Origin: Vibrio atypicus
GTDB lineage: Bacteria; Pseudomonadota; Gammaproteobacteria; Enterobacterales; Vibrionaceae
Assembly (NCBI RefSeq): GCF_009811315.1
Contig: NZ_BLID01000001.1
Span: forward strand, 682,001 to 746,000
Direction of reading: 5' to 3'
DNA length: 64,000 bases
Within the stretch, counting starts at the first letter, position 1. Every line of letters begins with the position of its first letter. Position numbers and translations under genes: made by a program. The notes under the pieces are model-generated. The model saw only the letters and a program-made list of their open reading frames with translations, did not search any database and was not told the DNA's origin. Below are positions 26,686-35,408 of the stretch, piece after piece.

Positions 26686-26895
26686 TTACCAACGTAGTCC
26701 AAAAGAAATACTAAGGGCTGCAGGGTTAAATCCTTCTTTACCCTTGAGCTCCTTTAAAGCCGACTCCATAATCCTTGATTTAGCGACTTCTCTTTCGATA
26801 TCACTAACGTTTGACTTAATTTTCATATCAAGATTTCTAAATGCTTCGGGACTGATTTCTAACTTCCCGATGGATTCAATTTTTTCAATTGGCAT
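26686..26895 (-). CDS. Putative RiPP precursor peptide
   Basis: A 69-residue, mostly hydrophilic helical leader (MPIEKIESIGKLEISPEAF, then SDIEREVAKSRIMESALKEL) followed by a short tail, GFNPAALSISFGLRW, that ends in aromatic and basic residues. Size, charge pattern and position directly ahead of a radical SAM/SPASM gene are those of a precursor. Candidate modification sites are F65 and W69 (for example F-G-L or an R-W end) and F56-N-P. No double-Gly protease site is obvious. A weak ribosome site (AAGGAAAATTAAG) precedes the ATG. It was identified by context and composition, not by a recognised family. Confidence 0.72.
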   Translation of the reverse strand: MPIEKIESIGKLEISPEAFRNLDMKIKSNVSDIEREVAKSRIMESALKELKGKEGFNPAALSISFGLRW

Positions 26896-27560
26896 CTTAA
26901 TTTTCCTTAATTAGTTTTCCGGTTTATGGTAGGCAAATATTGCTCTGTTAGGTGAAATTGGGACCCGTTCACTATATTTCTATAGTGTCGTTTGTGTTAC
27001 CCAGTTTCTAAGAACGGATTAATGCAGTCTTTGCCCCTTAAAATGATTGACTAGTTTTATATATAGTGCGTGTAACAATAGTGAGATTATGAAATTTTCT
27101 TCGGGGTTGTAATTAAAATTGTTTTATTTCAATTGATTAGGATTTATTTTATTTATTGGAATGCTGTGATATCTAGGTTTTTTGTGTTTCGCTGATAGAT
27201 ATGAAACACCTTATTTTTGATTCTTATATTTATTTTTCAATTAAGCTATTTTTGATAGTGTTTCTTTTAGACCGGATTTTTTACTTTTATTTTAATTATT
27301 AAGTTTATTTCTCAAGTCCCGTTTTGTATAAAAATAATCACTAAATATAATATTAGTTTATGAGAAGTTTTTTCTTTATTCAAGGAATAGTATTATAAAT
27401 AAAACAAAATTCCTCCCCAGAAAGTTTAATGACGAGCGTGGTGTTGATATCGCTTCTAGTTAGCTTGTTCTCATCAACAGGAGCCCCAAATGTCACAATG
27501 AATATTGGGGTCTCACTGTTTAAGCTAAATGGAATCATCCATTGTTTGAAAGCGTGAGCG
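26896..27560. other. AT-rich gene-free region upstream of the RiPP cassette
   Basis: About 660 bases, clearly more AT-rich than neighbouring genes, with no convincing gene. CACTATA and TATAGTG around TTTC (26970-26987) form a perfect dyad about 75 bases before the precursor ATG, a candidate operator or leader hairpin. At 27380-27613 a leftward frame (77 codons) has protein-like composition but no ribosome site and overlaps the HAD gene. It may be a gene remnant, but I do not call it. The base composition fits transferred DNA. Confidence 0.5.
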
Positions 27561-28346
27561 CTATTCTTTGTCCGTAATCTCAAGCAGCTGATGAGTAAAC
27601 TCTGCAAAGCCAAACCCGCCGGGTTGACTCATCACTTTGGACGGTTTGTGTGTGAGTTTATCCCAGTAATGCTCGATGTTTTTGACGCCAACGGTTAAGG
27701 GGAGTGTCTCAAACATCTGTTGGTCATTGAGGGAGTCACCAACGTAGCAACACCTCTCGAGAATATCTTTCTCCGTTAATCCTTTCGATTGTAGAAAAGC
27801 AAAGCTGCTGTTGCGTTTAGAGTGCTCGCCGTACCAAGCGTTGATGTGGATTGAACTTGCAGTGGCGTGGACATCTAGCTGGTGGATTTTAGTTAGAATT
27901 TCTTCTACAAGAGCACTATCGAGAGGTTCTCTATTCTGGCCAATATCAATGGCGACCTCACACAATCGATAGGCTTGATCTAACGTGAGATTGATATCAG
28001 GGTAGTTCAATAGGATTTGTTCAATTTGAGCTTTTAATTCAGCTTGTCTTGCTCGCATTTCTTGTAGTGGCACAGAGCTCGATAAAGATACCCCTTTCGC
28101 CCCTTTTTCCAACACAAATGCGCCATTCTCACCCAGCACTGCATTGACGGGCCAAAGCTGTGCAATGTGGTCGCACCATCCAGCGCATGCTCCCGTTACA
28201 GCGACGACTTTAATTCCCCTATGCTGTAGGGATTGCAGTGCCACTAAGGTCTCTGGAGGCAGTTGACCTTGCCAAGTGAGCGTGTCATCGACGTCGGTGA
28301 GGACCCACTCAATGTTTTTCCATTCCTTTGAAAGCGTATTGTCCAT
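27561..28346 (-). CDS. HAD-superfamily hydrolase (Cof/type IIB-like)
   Basis: A 261-residue phosphatase with motif I LTDVDDTLTW (nucleophile D17, acid D19), motif II VVAVTGACAGW, and motif III/IV CYVGDSLNDQQMF. The cap is the C2 type, as in Cof, mannosyl-3-phosphoglycerate or sucrose phosphatases. The substrate is unknown. It stands alone and its 3' side faces the AT-rich RiPP region. Confidence 0.85.
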   Translation of the reverse strand: MDNTLSKEWKNIEWVLTDVDDTLTWQGQLPPETLVALQSLQHRGIKVVAVTGACAGWCDHIAQLWPVNAVLGENGAFVLEKGAKGVSLSSSVPLQEMRARQAELKAQIEQILLNYPDINLTLDQAYRLCEVAIDIGQNREPLDSALVEEILTKIHQLDVHATASSIHINAWYGEHSKRNSSFAFLQSKGLTEKDILERCCYVGDSLNDQQMFETLPLTVGVKNIEHYWDKLTHKPSKVMSQPGGFGFAEFTHQLLEITDKE

Positions 28347-28563
28347 TTAATTTCTTATTCTGGTTGGTTTGTAGCACGAGTTTATAAAAGAGTGGCAAGG
28401 AATTCAGTGAAGTGGATGGGGTTAATCTATTTCTAAGCTGTTGAGTACAGGGAAACATAGCGATGTCGTGATTGGAAATACCTGTTGTCATAATGGCAAC
28501 ACGCTAAATATATGAGTGTGACATATCATCTTGGCAAACGATTACTATAAGAGTGAGGTGAGT

Positions 28564-29751
28564 ATGTCTCGTTTTCTAATGTGCGGTTTTGCACTGGTTC
28601 TTCTTTATCCGACCGCTATTGATTTGTATTTGGTTGGCTTACCGCAAATAGCCGCTGATTTAGCTGCGACGGAATCTCAGCTTCACATGGCGTTCTCGAT
28701 TTATTTGTCGGGCATGGCGATGACCATGTTTTTTGTTGGCCGCTTAGCCGATCGCTTTGGCCGAAAACCTGTTGCGATAATGGGGGCTTCGATTTTTGCG
28801 ATCGCGTCTTGGTTTGGTGGCGCTGCGCAAACGAGCGAAGCTTTCCTTCAAATGCGCTTTTTCCAAGGTGTTGGGGCTGGCTGCTGCTACGTGGTGGCGT
28901 TTGCTATTTTGCGAGATACGTTAGATGACCAAAAGCGTGCCAAGGTGTTGTCTATGTTGAATGGGATTACTTGCATGATTCCAGTGCTTGCTCCTGTGTT
29001 TGGTCACCTTATTATGCTTAAGTTTCCTTGGCCGGTGCTGTTCATGGCGATGGCGGGGATGGGAGCTTTGGTACTTTTGATCTCCACTTTTATTCTCAAG
29101 GAGACATTGGCTCGCTCTAACCCTTTTTCCTCGTCAGTGAGTACGACTAGCGAATCATTGTTTGATCGCTTTTTTATCTCACGCGTTGTGTTTACCTCTA
29201 TGGGAGTGACCGCGATTCTTACTTACGTTAATACGTCACCAATGATCTTTATGGAGGTTCTTGGCTTTACTCGAGGAGAATACTCAACGGCGATGGCTTT
29301 GTTGGCTGTTGTGGGGATGTTGACTTCTTTCTCAGCTCCAGTTGCTCTTGCCTATTTTCGTCAGAGTACTCTACTGTTCGGCTCACAAATATTAACTATG
29401 GCGTCGGCTCTCATCATTCTCGCGGCTCACTTGAATGGTGAGAGCTCGACTCTATACATGATGGGTTTCGCCTTAGTTAGTATGGGGTTTTCTATGGGCT
29501 TTGGGGTTGCAATGAGCCAAGCTTTGGGGCCGTTTTCTCGCAAGGCTGGGTTAGCGAGCTCAGTACTTGGTATCGCCCAGATTTGCTGCTCTGCGCTTTA
29601 TATTTGGTTGATGGCTTGGCTCGGCGTGTCGGCGATCTACATGTTGCTGATTGCATTAACAACCGCTACTGTTATTGGCATGACACTTATATTATTAACT
29701 TCAAATCAACCACATAGCGAACTGAATGAAGAAATCACTTGCGCGTCTTGA
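28564..29751 (+). CDS. MFS multidrug transporter, Bcr/CflA-type
   Basis: A protein of about 395 residues with 12 helices. The MFS signature is [16 protein letters not shown], and the fourth-helix motif [22 protein letters not shown] is typical of the Bcr/CflA drug-resistance group. The ATG at 28564 is preferred over TTG 28531 because the GAGGTGAGT ribosome site precedes it and the first helix starts directly after. The LysR gene overlaps its end by 26 bases. Confidence 0.85.
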   Translation: MSRFLMCGFALVLLYPTAIDLYLVGLPQIAADLAATESQLHMAFSIYLSGMAMTMFFVGRLADRFGRKPVAIMGASIFAIASWFGGAAQTSEAFLQMRFFQGVGAGCCYVVAFAILRDTLDDQKRAKVLSMLNGITCMIPVLAPVFGHLIMLKFPWPVLFMAMAGMGALVLLISTFILKETLARSNPFSSSVSTTSESLFDRFFISRVVFTSMGVTAILTYVNTSPMIFMEVLGFTRGEYSTAMALLAVVGMLTSFSAPVALAYFRQSTLLFGSQILTMASALIILAAHLNGESSTLYMMGFALVSMGFSMGFGVAMSQALGPFSRKAGLASSVLGIAQICCSALYIWLMAWLGVSAIYMLLIALTTATVIGMTLILLTSNQPHSELNEEITCAS

Positions 29752-30679
29752 TCTCAATTTGTTACTGACCATGCAGTTGCTGCTGCAAGAACGGAGCGTA
29801 ACGAAAACGGCAAAGAAATTGAACGTGACTCCGTCGACGGTGAGTAAGTCACTGGCTAAGTTACGTGATTGGTTTGATGACCCTTTGTTCGTCAACACGC
29901 CTCAAGGTTTAAGGCCAACCACTTTGGCTAATAGTATGGAAGAGAGTTTGTCTGATTGGTTGCAAATTGGCAGTCAAATTGTCTCTCGGCGAGGGGATGA
30001 AGCACCAAGTGGGGTTCGGTTTAATCTGGGGATAGAATCTCCTCTCTCTTTGATAATGATAGATGAACTGACATCAAGGATTCACCAAACCTATCCCGAC
30101 TCAAAAGTGAAATTTCATAATTGGGATTACGACTCAATTGATGCAATTACTCGTGGGGAAGTGGATATTGGTTTCACTGGCCGAGAAAGTCATCCTCGAT
30201 CGAAAGAGTCGTTAGATTTATTACCGTATTTCATTAACTTTGAGGTGTTATTTACGGATTTACCTTTGGTTTACGTGCGTAAAGATCATCCGGCTCTCGA
30301 GCAAGAATGGAACCTGGAGACCTTTCTGAGTTACCCGCACATCAATGTGGTATGGGAAAAAAGTGAAAGTTGGGCGTTAGATGAGATTTTGATAGAGCAA
30401 GGTAGAACCAGAAACGTAAATCTGACTATGGCCAGTTTTGAGCAAGCCTTATTTGTTGCAGAGAAAGAGGGGCATGACATGATCACCACTGCGCCTAGGT
30501 ATTGCCAGCACTATTGCCAACAGTTGCACCCTAACTTGGTCGCTTTGCCGATTCCTGTTGATCCCGAACAGGAAGACAAGCTAAAGATTCCATTCACGAT
30601 GATTTGGCACAAGCGTAATAACCAAAATCCAAAGATTAAATGGCTGCGAGATACACTCAAAGAGTTGTATTGCGATTAG
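29726..30679 (+). CDS. LysR-family transcriptional regulator
   Basis: A 317-residue regulator with an N-terminal winged HTH ([39 protein letters not shown]) and a periplasmic-binding-fold effector domain. Its start lies inside the end of the MFS gene, so the two are co-transcribed. It probably regulates the pump, but the ligand is unknown. The transcript ends at the shared terminator at 30748. Confidence 0.88.
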   Translation: MKKSLARLDLNLLLTMQLLLQERSVTKTAKKLNVTPSTVSKSLAKLRDWFDDPLFVNTPQGLRPTTLANSMEESLSDWLQIGSQIVSRRGDEAPSGVRFNLGIESPLSLIMIDELTSRIHQTYPDSKVKFHNWDYDSIDAITRGEVDIGFTGRESHPRSKESLDLLPYFINFEVLFTDLPLVYVRKDHPALEQEWNLETFLSYPHINVVWEKSESWALDEILIEQGRTRNVNLTMASFEQALFVAEKEGHDMITTAPRYCQHYCQQLHPNLVALPIPVDPEQEDKLKIPFTMIWHKRNNQNPKIKWLRDTLKELYCD

Positions 30680-30747
30680 TGTTTTTCGAAGGTGAGGTGT
30701 TGAATCAGAAGGCTTTAGATTGGATATAGCGCCTAAGTTTACAATGT

Positions 30748-30780
30748 AAATCGCCTCAAGTGTTTGAGGCGATTTTGTTT
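30748..30780. terminator. Bidirectional terminator between the LysR and yegD genes
   Basis: AAATCGCCTCAA and TTGAGGCGATTT form a 12-bp stem around a GTGT loop with T-runs on either strand. It serves the two convergent genes. Confidence 0.88.
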
Positions 30781-30792
30781 TTATGGCTTGTT

Positions 30793-32145
30793 TTATTTAA
30801 AGCAGACTTCTGCCCAGCGAGCTAAGCCAGCGGTAACAGAGCCAAAGTAGTTCCCGCTAACGACTTGAATGTTAGGCAAGATCTCTTGCACAGCGCCACG
30901 CAGTATCGGTGAGCGAGCTGAACCGCCAGTCATGAAAATAGCATCAGGCTGAACGCCACCTTGTTCGACCGCTTCTTTGACTAGCTCGGCCATTTTTTGT
31001 TTTGGCGTCTCAATCGAATCAATCATGTCTTCAAAGCTAATATCAACTTCTAGTTGCTCTGAAAGCAGCTGCATTGTGGCTCGGTAGTGAGCGTGATCAG
31101 ACAAGGCAATTTTGGCTTCTTCTGCTTGGCGAACCAAACGGTAGCCTATTGTCTCGTGGAAGACTTCCAATAAACGCGCGAGCTTTTCTGGCTCTTGAGC
31201 ATCCTTTTTCAACTGCTTTAATGTGGCTAGGTTAGAGCGAGAGTAAAAGTCTGCTTGGGCATCGACGCTGTTGATCGCAATCGGGTTCCAGAACTGAATC
31301 GTTGGCATCACAATGTTGGCGGTGGTTTTACTGCCAAGGCCAAATGGCGTCATCAGTTGTTTGAATGCCAGAGCAATATCGAGATCGTTACCACCCACTC
31401 GTTGACCGCTGTGGGCCAAAAGGCTTTGCGTTCTGTCCGCTTGACCTCGCCAGTTTGGTCCCATTTCAATTAATGAACAGTCAGTGGTACCGCCACCAAT
31501 ATCAACCACAAGCACGGTTTTGTTTTCCGTTAACGTCGCTTCATATTCTAGGCCAGCCGCAACGGGTTCAAACTGGAACTCAACGTTCTTAAAACCTGCT
31601 CGAGTCGCGGCTTTTAGCAAAATACTTTCCGCTTGGCGATTGGCTGCTTCACTGTCACGGCCGTGGAAGTTGACTGGGCGACCAATCACGGTATCTGTAA
31701 TGATTTGCTCTGCGTCTTGCTCCGCATTGCGCTTGATGTTGTCCATCATGGCGCAGACCAGATCTTCAAAAAAGCTGACTTGTACGTCTCGTAAGCCGGA
31801 GGCTCCTAAGAAAGATTTTGGTGACTTCACGTAGTAACTTTCGCTGGGATCTTGAAGGTAGTGATCTAACGCGGCTTGGCCAAACGCCACTTCTTCAGCG
31901 ATGAACTCAACACCCTCTTCGCGGTTCAAGTTGATCGCGCGGCGTAGCACCTGCTCACCTACTTGATCGAGTGGCTTAATATCTCGGAATTTAAACAGGT
32001 ACTCAGCAACTGCTTCTCGAGTTGGTGCTGATAAGGTAGAAGGAATATAAACACTATCCCCTTCCAGTTTGAGTAGCTTTGGCTCTCCTTGTTCCATCTT
32101 CGCAACTGAGCAATTTGCCGTCCCGTAGTCAAAGCCAATAAACAT
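30793..32145 (-). CDS. yegD: Hsp70-family chaperone YegD
   Basis: A 450-residue actin/Hsp70-fold ATPase, the same length as E. coli YegD. Phosphate-1 motif FIGFDYGTANCSVA, phosphate-2 VVDIGGGTTDCS and adenosine motif FMTGGSARSPIL are all present. It lacks the Hsp70 substrate-binding domain, as YegD does. The ATG at 32145 was chosen because GGTAGGAGG lies just upstream; the ATG at 32160 would put that ribosome site inside the gene. The biological role is poorly known. Confidence 0.92.
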   Translation of the reverse strand: MFIGFDYGTANCSVAKMEQGEPKLLKLEGDSVYIPSTLSAPTREAVAEYLFKFRDIKPLDQVGEQVLRRAINLNREEGVEFIAEEVAFGQAALDHYLQDPSESYYVKSPKSFLGASGLRDVQVSFFEDLVCAMMDNIKRNAEQDAEQIITDTVIGRPVNFHGRDSEAANRQAESILLKAATRAGFKNVEFQFEPVAAGLEYEATLTENKTVLVVDIGGGTTDCSLIEMGPNWRGQADRTQSLLAHSGQRVGGNDLDIALAFKQLMTPFGLGSKTTANIVMPTIQFWNPIAINSVDAQADFYSRSNLATLKQLKKDAQEPEKLARLLEVFHETIGYRLVRQAEEAKIALSDHAHYRATMQLLSEQLEVDISFEDMIDSIETPKQKMAELVKEAVEQGGVQPDAIFMTGGSARSPILRGAVQEILPNIQVVSGNYFGSVTAGLARWAEVCFK

Positions 32146-32318
32146 AAAACCTCCTACCATTGAAAAAAGGTCGGCAATGCTACCCTAATGTGTCATCGAA
32201 TGCCACTGGTGAATTGTTAAGCATGTCTATTTACCTATGAATATAGTAGTCTGGGTGAGTATGAAGTAGATAATGCATTGATTATATTGGCTTAATAGAA
32301 GAATGAATAAGAGGTGGT

Positions 32319-33089
32319 ATGGATACCCAACAATTGATGCTGGAGTATAACCAGCAAGAGCGTCAGCAATTTGTTGCCCACGGTGCAGAGAAAGTCGATA
32401 CCCCAGAGTTGGTTCGAGTAGTTTCTCCTGAGCAGCATGGCAGCTACATCGCCTATTTCTCTTTAACCCCTGAGAATGCGCCCGCCATTATTGAGCGAGA
32501 AAAAGCGTACTTTAAACATTTGGGGCGACATTTTGAGTGGAAAGTCTATGAGACCGACTTACCCATACACATTGATAAACTGCTGTTAGAGCATGGCTTC
32601 GAAAAAGCAGAGACGGAATCCTTTATGGTGTTGGACCTAGACTCTGTCATTGCTAAGCATACGCCAGAATCGGCGATCACCACTGTTGATGACGAACAAG
32701 GGATTCGTGACGCCATTAAAGTTCAAGAGCAAGTGTGGGGCGGCGATTTCGAGTGGCAATATCAGCACTTGTTAAGTCTTAAACAACAAGCGCCTGACGA
32801 TGTATCGATTTATGTCGTGTATCACGATGGGCAGCCCGTCACCTCAGCTTGGATCATGTTTAATGGTGAAAGCCCGTTCGCGGGGATTTGGGGAGGAAGT
32901 ACAGTTGAACAATACCGAGGGAAAGGGTTTTACTCACTATTGCTCAATAAACGTATCGCCGAAGCCAAAGCTCGTGGTAAGAAATATTTAACCATTGATG
33001 CCTCTGATATGAGTCGCCCAATTGTTGAGAAGTATGGTTTCCAATTTATCACCCATACCACAGGGTATGAATTTAACGCTGAAGAGTAG
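32319..33089 (+). CDS. GNAT-family N-acetyltransferase
   Basis: A 256-residue protein whose C-terminal part is a GNAT domain (WGGSTVEQYRGKGFYSLLLNKRIAEAKARG carries the acetyl-CoA-binding R/Q-x-x-G-x-G/A variant). The N-terminal 120 residues may be a degenerate second GNAT fold. The substrate is unknown. It is followed directly by another GNAT gene, which suggests a co-transcribed pair. Confidence 0.83.
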   Translation: MDTQQLMLEYNQQERQQFVAHGAEKVDTPELVRVVSPEQHGSYIAYFSLTPENAPAIIEREKAYFKHLGRHFEWKVYETDLPIHIDKLLLEHGFEKAETESFMVLDLDSVIAKHTPESAITTVDDEQGIRDAIKVQEQVWGGDFEWQYQHLLSLKQQAPDDVSIYVVYHDGQPVTSAWIMFNGESPFAGIWGGSTVEQYRGKGFYSLLLNKRIAEAKARGKKYLTIDASDMSRPIVEKYGFQFITHTTGYEFNAEE

Positions 33090-33098
33090 GTGAAAGTT

Positions 33099-33596
33099 AT
33101 GGAAGTGAAAGCAGCTCATGTGGACTTAGCGCCTGCGGTACTTGATTACGCAAAAGAGTGCCATCATTCTGGAATTGAAATGTATCGCGCCGCCACTAAC
33201 GATCCTGTCGTTTACCTAGAGAACTTGGTAGATCGCTCTAAGGCTGATTCTAGTCAACTGCCGGAAGGTTGGTTGCCAAGTACCACCTATTATTGCTTGG
33301 AAGATGGAGTAATTTTAGGTGCGATTCGAGTTCGTAACGGTACTAACGATTGGGTTGAAAATGTGATTGGTCATATCGGCTATGAAACGCGTCCATCTGC
33401 ACGAGGGAAAGGCGTTGCTAAGCACTTACTCTCTTGGGTGGTGAATAATGCGATAGACGAGCGCGTCATTGTTACTTGTAACGTTGAAAATCTTCCATCA
33501 CGCAAAGTGATTGAAGCGTGTGGTGGAGAGTACTTAGGCGAGCATGTTGATGAGGGTGAAGGTCACGTTTATCGGTACTGTTTTTATCCAATTTGA
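33099..33596 (+). CDS. GNAT-family N-acetyltransferase
   Basis: A 165-residue single-domain acetyltransferase with the motif A segment IGYETRPSARGKGVAKHLLSW and motif B TCNVENLPSRKVIEACGGEYLG, typical of RimJ-like or small-molecule acetyltransferases. The start is ATG 33099; GTG 33090, directly at the previous stop codon, is also possible. It is probably translationally coupled to the preceding GNAT gene. Confidence 0.85.
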   Translation: MEVKAAHVDLAPAVLDYAKECHHSGIEMYRAATNDPVVYLENLVDRSKADSSQLPEGWLPSTTYYCLEDGVILGAIRVRNGTNDWVENVIGHIGYETRPSARGKGVAKHLLSWVVNNAIDERVIVTCNVENLPSRKVIEACGGEYLGEHVDEGEGHVYRYCFYPI

Positions 33597-33731
33597 GACT
33601 GATGAAATAGAAGAGTAAAGAGTCGATCTTTGTCTCAGTTAGCTGTTTTTTATGGTGGTAGGGTAGTACACATAGTAACCAATTTGTTCAATTTCAATGT
33701 CCATTTTGCTATCACAACGGAAGAGGTAACT

Positions 33732-33977
33732 ATGTTAGGTGAAGATCATTCATTACTCAGTGAGTTTCCAGAGTACAAAGAAACGATTGTCGCTTTGTCT
33801 AAAGCGAATGAAGCGTTTCTTACCGACATGAAGGCGTATGATTTGTTAGATAAGGAGATTAGAACGCTGGAGTTGAAAGACTCCCCTATCAGTGATGAAC
33901 AAATGCATCAAATGAAACATGATAGAGCCGTTAAAAAAGATAATCTTCATAAGCGTATTGTCGAAGCTCATCAGTAG
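33732..33977 (+). CDS. YdcH family protein (DUF465)
   Basis: An 81-residue, highly charged helical protein (LLSEFPEYKETIVALSKANEAF, then MHQMKHDRAVKKDNLHKRIVEAH is the DUF465 pattern). The ATG at 33732 has GGAAGAGGTAAC upstream. The longer open frame from 33630 adds an unrelated extension and is rejected. The function is unknown. It is followed by a strong terminator. Confidence 0.85.
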   Translation: MLGEDHSLLSEFPEYKETIVALSKANEAFLTDMKAYDLLDKEIRTLELKDSPISDEQMHQMKHDRAVKKDNLHKRIVEAHQ

Positions 33978-33988
33978 CGAAATGATTG

Positions 33989-34016
33989 AAAAAAGAGCGA
34001 TTCGTCGCTCTTTTTT
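33989..34016 (+). terminator. Rho-independent terminator after the YdcH gene
   Basis: AAAAAAGAGCGA and TCGCTCTTTTTT close a TTCG tetraloop: a 12-bp perfect stem with a terminal T-run. Confidence 0.9.
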
Positions 34017-34122
34017 ATTGCGCTTTTTCGTCCATTTTCTCTCCTAAAGCTTATTTCAACTTCCGTAACTTTTATTCCGTGCTACTCTCGCCAAATAATT
34101 CCAATATCAATAAGACACAACA

Positions 34123-34743
34123 ATGAATACTGCTTTGCTGGGAATGTTTATTCCAACCTTCTTCTTTGTCTCAATAACGCCGGGGATGTGTATGACACTG
34201 GCGCTGACGCTCGGGATGAGTATTGGTTACAAGCGAACGCTTTGGATGATGGCGGGAGAGCTGGTTGGCGTAGGCCTAGTGGCGATTGCTGCCGTTTTGG
34301 GTATAGCTGCCGTGATGCTCAACTATCCTTGGTTATTTGTCGCACTTAAGCTGATTGGCGGAGGCTACCTGTTTTATCTCGGTGTGCAGATGTGGCGTTC
34401 ACGAGGCAAGCTTGCGATCAATATGGATGAGCAGAACAGCGCGCCGCAAAGTGATTGGGACTTGGTCGTACAAGGCTTTGTTACTGCTATAGCTAACCCC
34501 AAAGGTTGGGCTTTTATGATTTCACTCTTGCCCCCTTTTATCGATCAAAGCAGCGATCTGACACCTCAACTGGTTGTTCTTGTTTCGATCATTTTATTGT
34601 TCGAATTCGTTTGTATGACGCTCTACGCCACGGGTGGCAAAGGATTAAAGCGTCTACTAGGTCAATCACAAAACGTTCGATTGATGAATCGTATCGCCGG
34701 TAGTTTAATGATGGGGGTAGGCGTTTGGTTGTTGGTGAGTTAG
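34123..34743 (+). CDS. LysE/RhtB-family amino-acid exporter
   Basis: A 206-residue inner-membrane protein with six helices and the RhtB pattern: SITPGMCMTLALTLGMSIG in the first helix pair, LIGGGYLFYLGVQMWRS, and FVTAIANPKGWAFMISLLPPF. It probably exports an amino acid or analogue. It is monocistronic and followed by a terminator. Confidence 0.87.
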   Translation: MNTALLGMFIPTFFFVSITPGMCMTLALTLGMSIGYKRTLWMMAGELVGVGLVAIAAVLGIAAVMLNYPWLFVALKLIGGGYLFYLGVQMWRSRGKLAINMDEQNSAPQSDWDLVVQGFVTAIANPKGWAFMISLLPPFIDQSSDLTPQLVVLVSIILLFEFVCMTLYATGGKGLKRLLGQSQNVRLMNRIAGSLMMGVGVWLLVS

Positions 34744-34773
34744 CGATTAAGCGTGTTTAATTTCCACGGGGAG

Positions 34774-34813
34774 GGGCCATAAGTGATGCGAATAGCGACT
34801 TATGGCCCTTTTT
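34774..34813 (+). terminator. Rho-independent terminator after the LysE-family gene
   Basis: GGGCCATAAGT (34774-34784) and ACTTATGGCCC (34798-34808) form an 11-bp stem followed by TTTTT. Confidence 0.87.
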
Positions 34814-34850
34814 GATCTTAGGTTTGATTAAACTATAATCTTTCCATGTT

Positions 34851-34868
34851 GTTATGTTATAACGTATC
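34851..34868. promoter_or_regulatory. Candidate Zur box upstream of the Zur-like gene
   Basis: GTTATGTTATAACGTATC matches the perfect palindrome at 38804 in 16 of 18 positions, with the central GTTATAAC intact. It sits 24 bases before the start codon, overlapping the likely promoter, so the gene is probably autoregulated with the zinc-response genes downstream. Confidence 0.7.
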
Positions 34869-34891
34869 CATAATAACAAGGAGAGAGCATT

Positions 34892-35347
34892 GTGAGCATA
34901 GAAGGCTTAATTGAGCGCATACAAGTGAATTGTAAGCAGAGGGGAAAACAACTAACGGAGAAACGAAAGCTGGTATTGCATGCATTGCTTCGAGCCGAAA
35001 AGGCCATGTCTGCTTACGAGATTGTCGATTATTGTCAGCAAGAGCTTGCTCAAACGGTTCAAGCCATGTCTGTCTATCGAGCGCTTGAGTTTCTTGAAGC
35101 GGAACATTTGGTTCATAAGCTCAAAGTATCGAATAAGTTTATTGTCTGCTCACACATAGAATGTGACCACGAACATGGGATTCCCCAGTTTCTGATTTGC
35201 ACCAAATGCAACAAAATCAGTGAGCAGACCGTTGATCCTACAATGGTGTCAGGCTTGCAAACCAATGCTCGTCAGGAGGGATTTACGGTTGTTCAACCTC
35301 AACTCGAAATCAATTGCGTTTGTGATGATTGCTTAAAACCGTCCTGA
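34892..35347 (+). CDS. Fur-family regulator, Zur-like
   Basis: A 151-residue Fur-family repressor. The N-terminal winged helix (LTEKRKLVLHALLRAEKAMSAYEIV, then AMSVYRALEFLEAEHLVHKL) matches Zur rather than Fur or PerR. The metal region has CSHIECDHEHG, CTKCNK and CVCDDC, with two CxxC pairs for structural zinc. The start is GTG at 34892 with AAGGAGAGAGC upstream. A Zur box overlaps its promoter and a Zn-sparing enzyme and COG0523 GTPase follow, so it is likely the Zur of this genome or a specialised paralogue of it. Confidence 0.82.
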   Translation: MSIEGLIERIQVNCKQRGKQLTEKRKLVLHALLRAEKAMSAYEIVDYCQQELAQTVQAMSVYRALEFLEAEHLVHKLKVSNKFIVCSHIECDHEHGIPQFLICTKCNKISEQTVDPTMVSGLQTNARQEGFTVVQPQLEINCVCDDCLKPS

Positions 35348-35408
35348 ATGCTTCTACTCGACAACCCCCCGATAAATATCCAATTAAACAAGGAGAGTGA
35401 CTGAGATC

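Noticed and set aside
27380..27613. Leftward 77-codon frame between the RiPP region and the HAD gene
   Set aside because: It overlaps the HAD coding end, has no ribosome site, and its first 25 codons are antisense-type sequence. At most it is a remnant.
33630..33731. N-terminal extension of the YdcH-family protein
   Set aside because: The family normally starts at the ATG at 33732, which has a good ribosome site; the extension has none.
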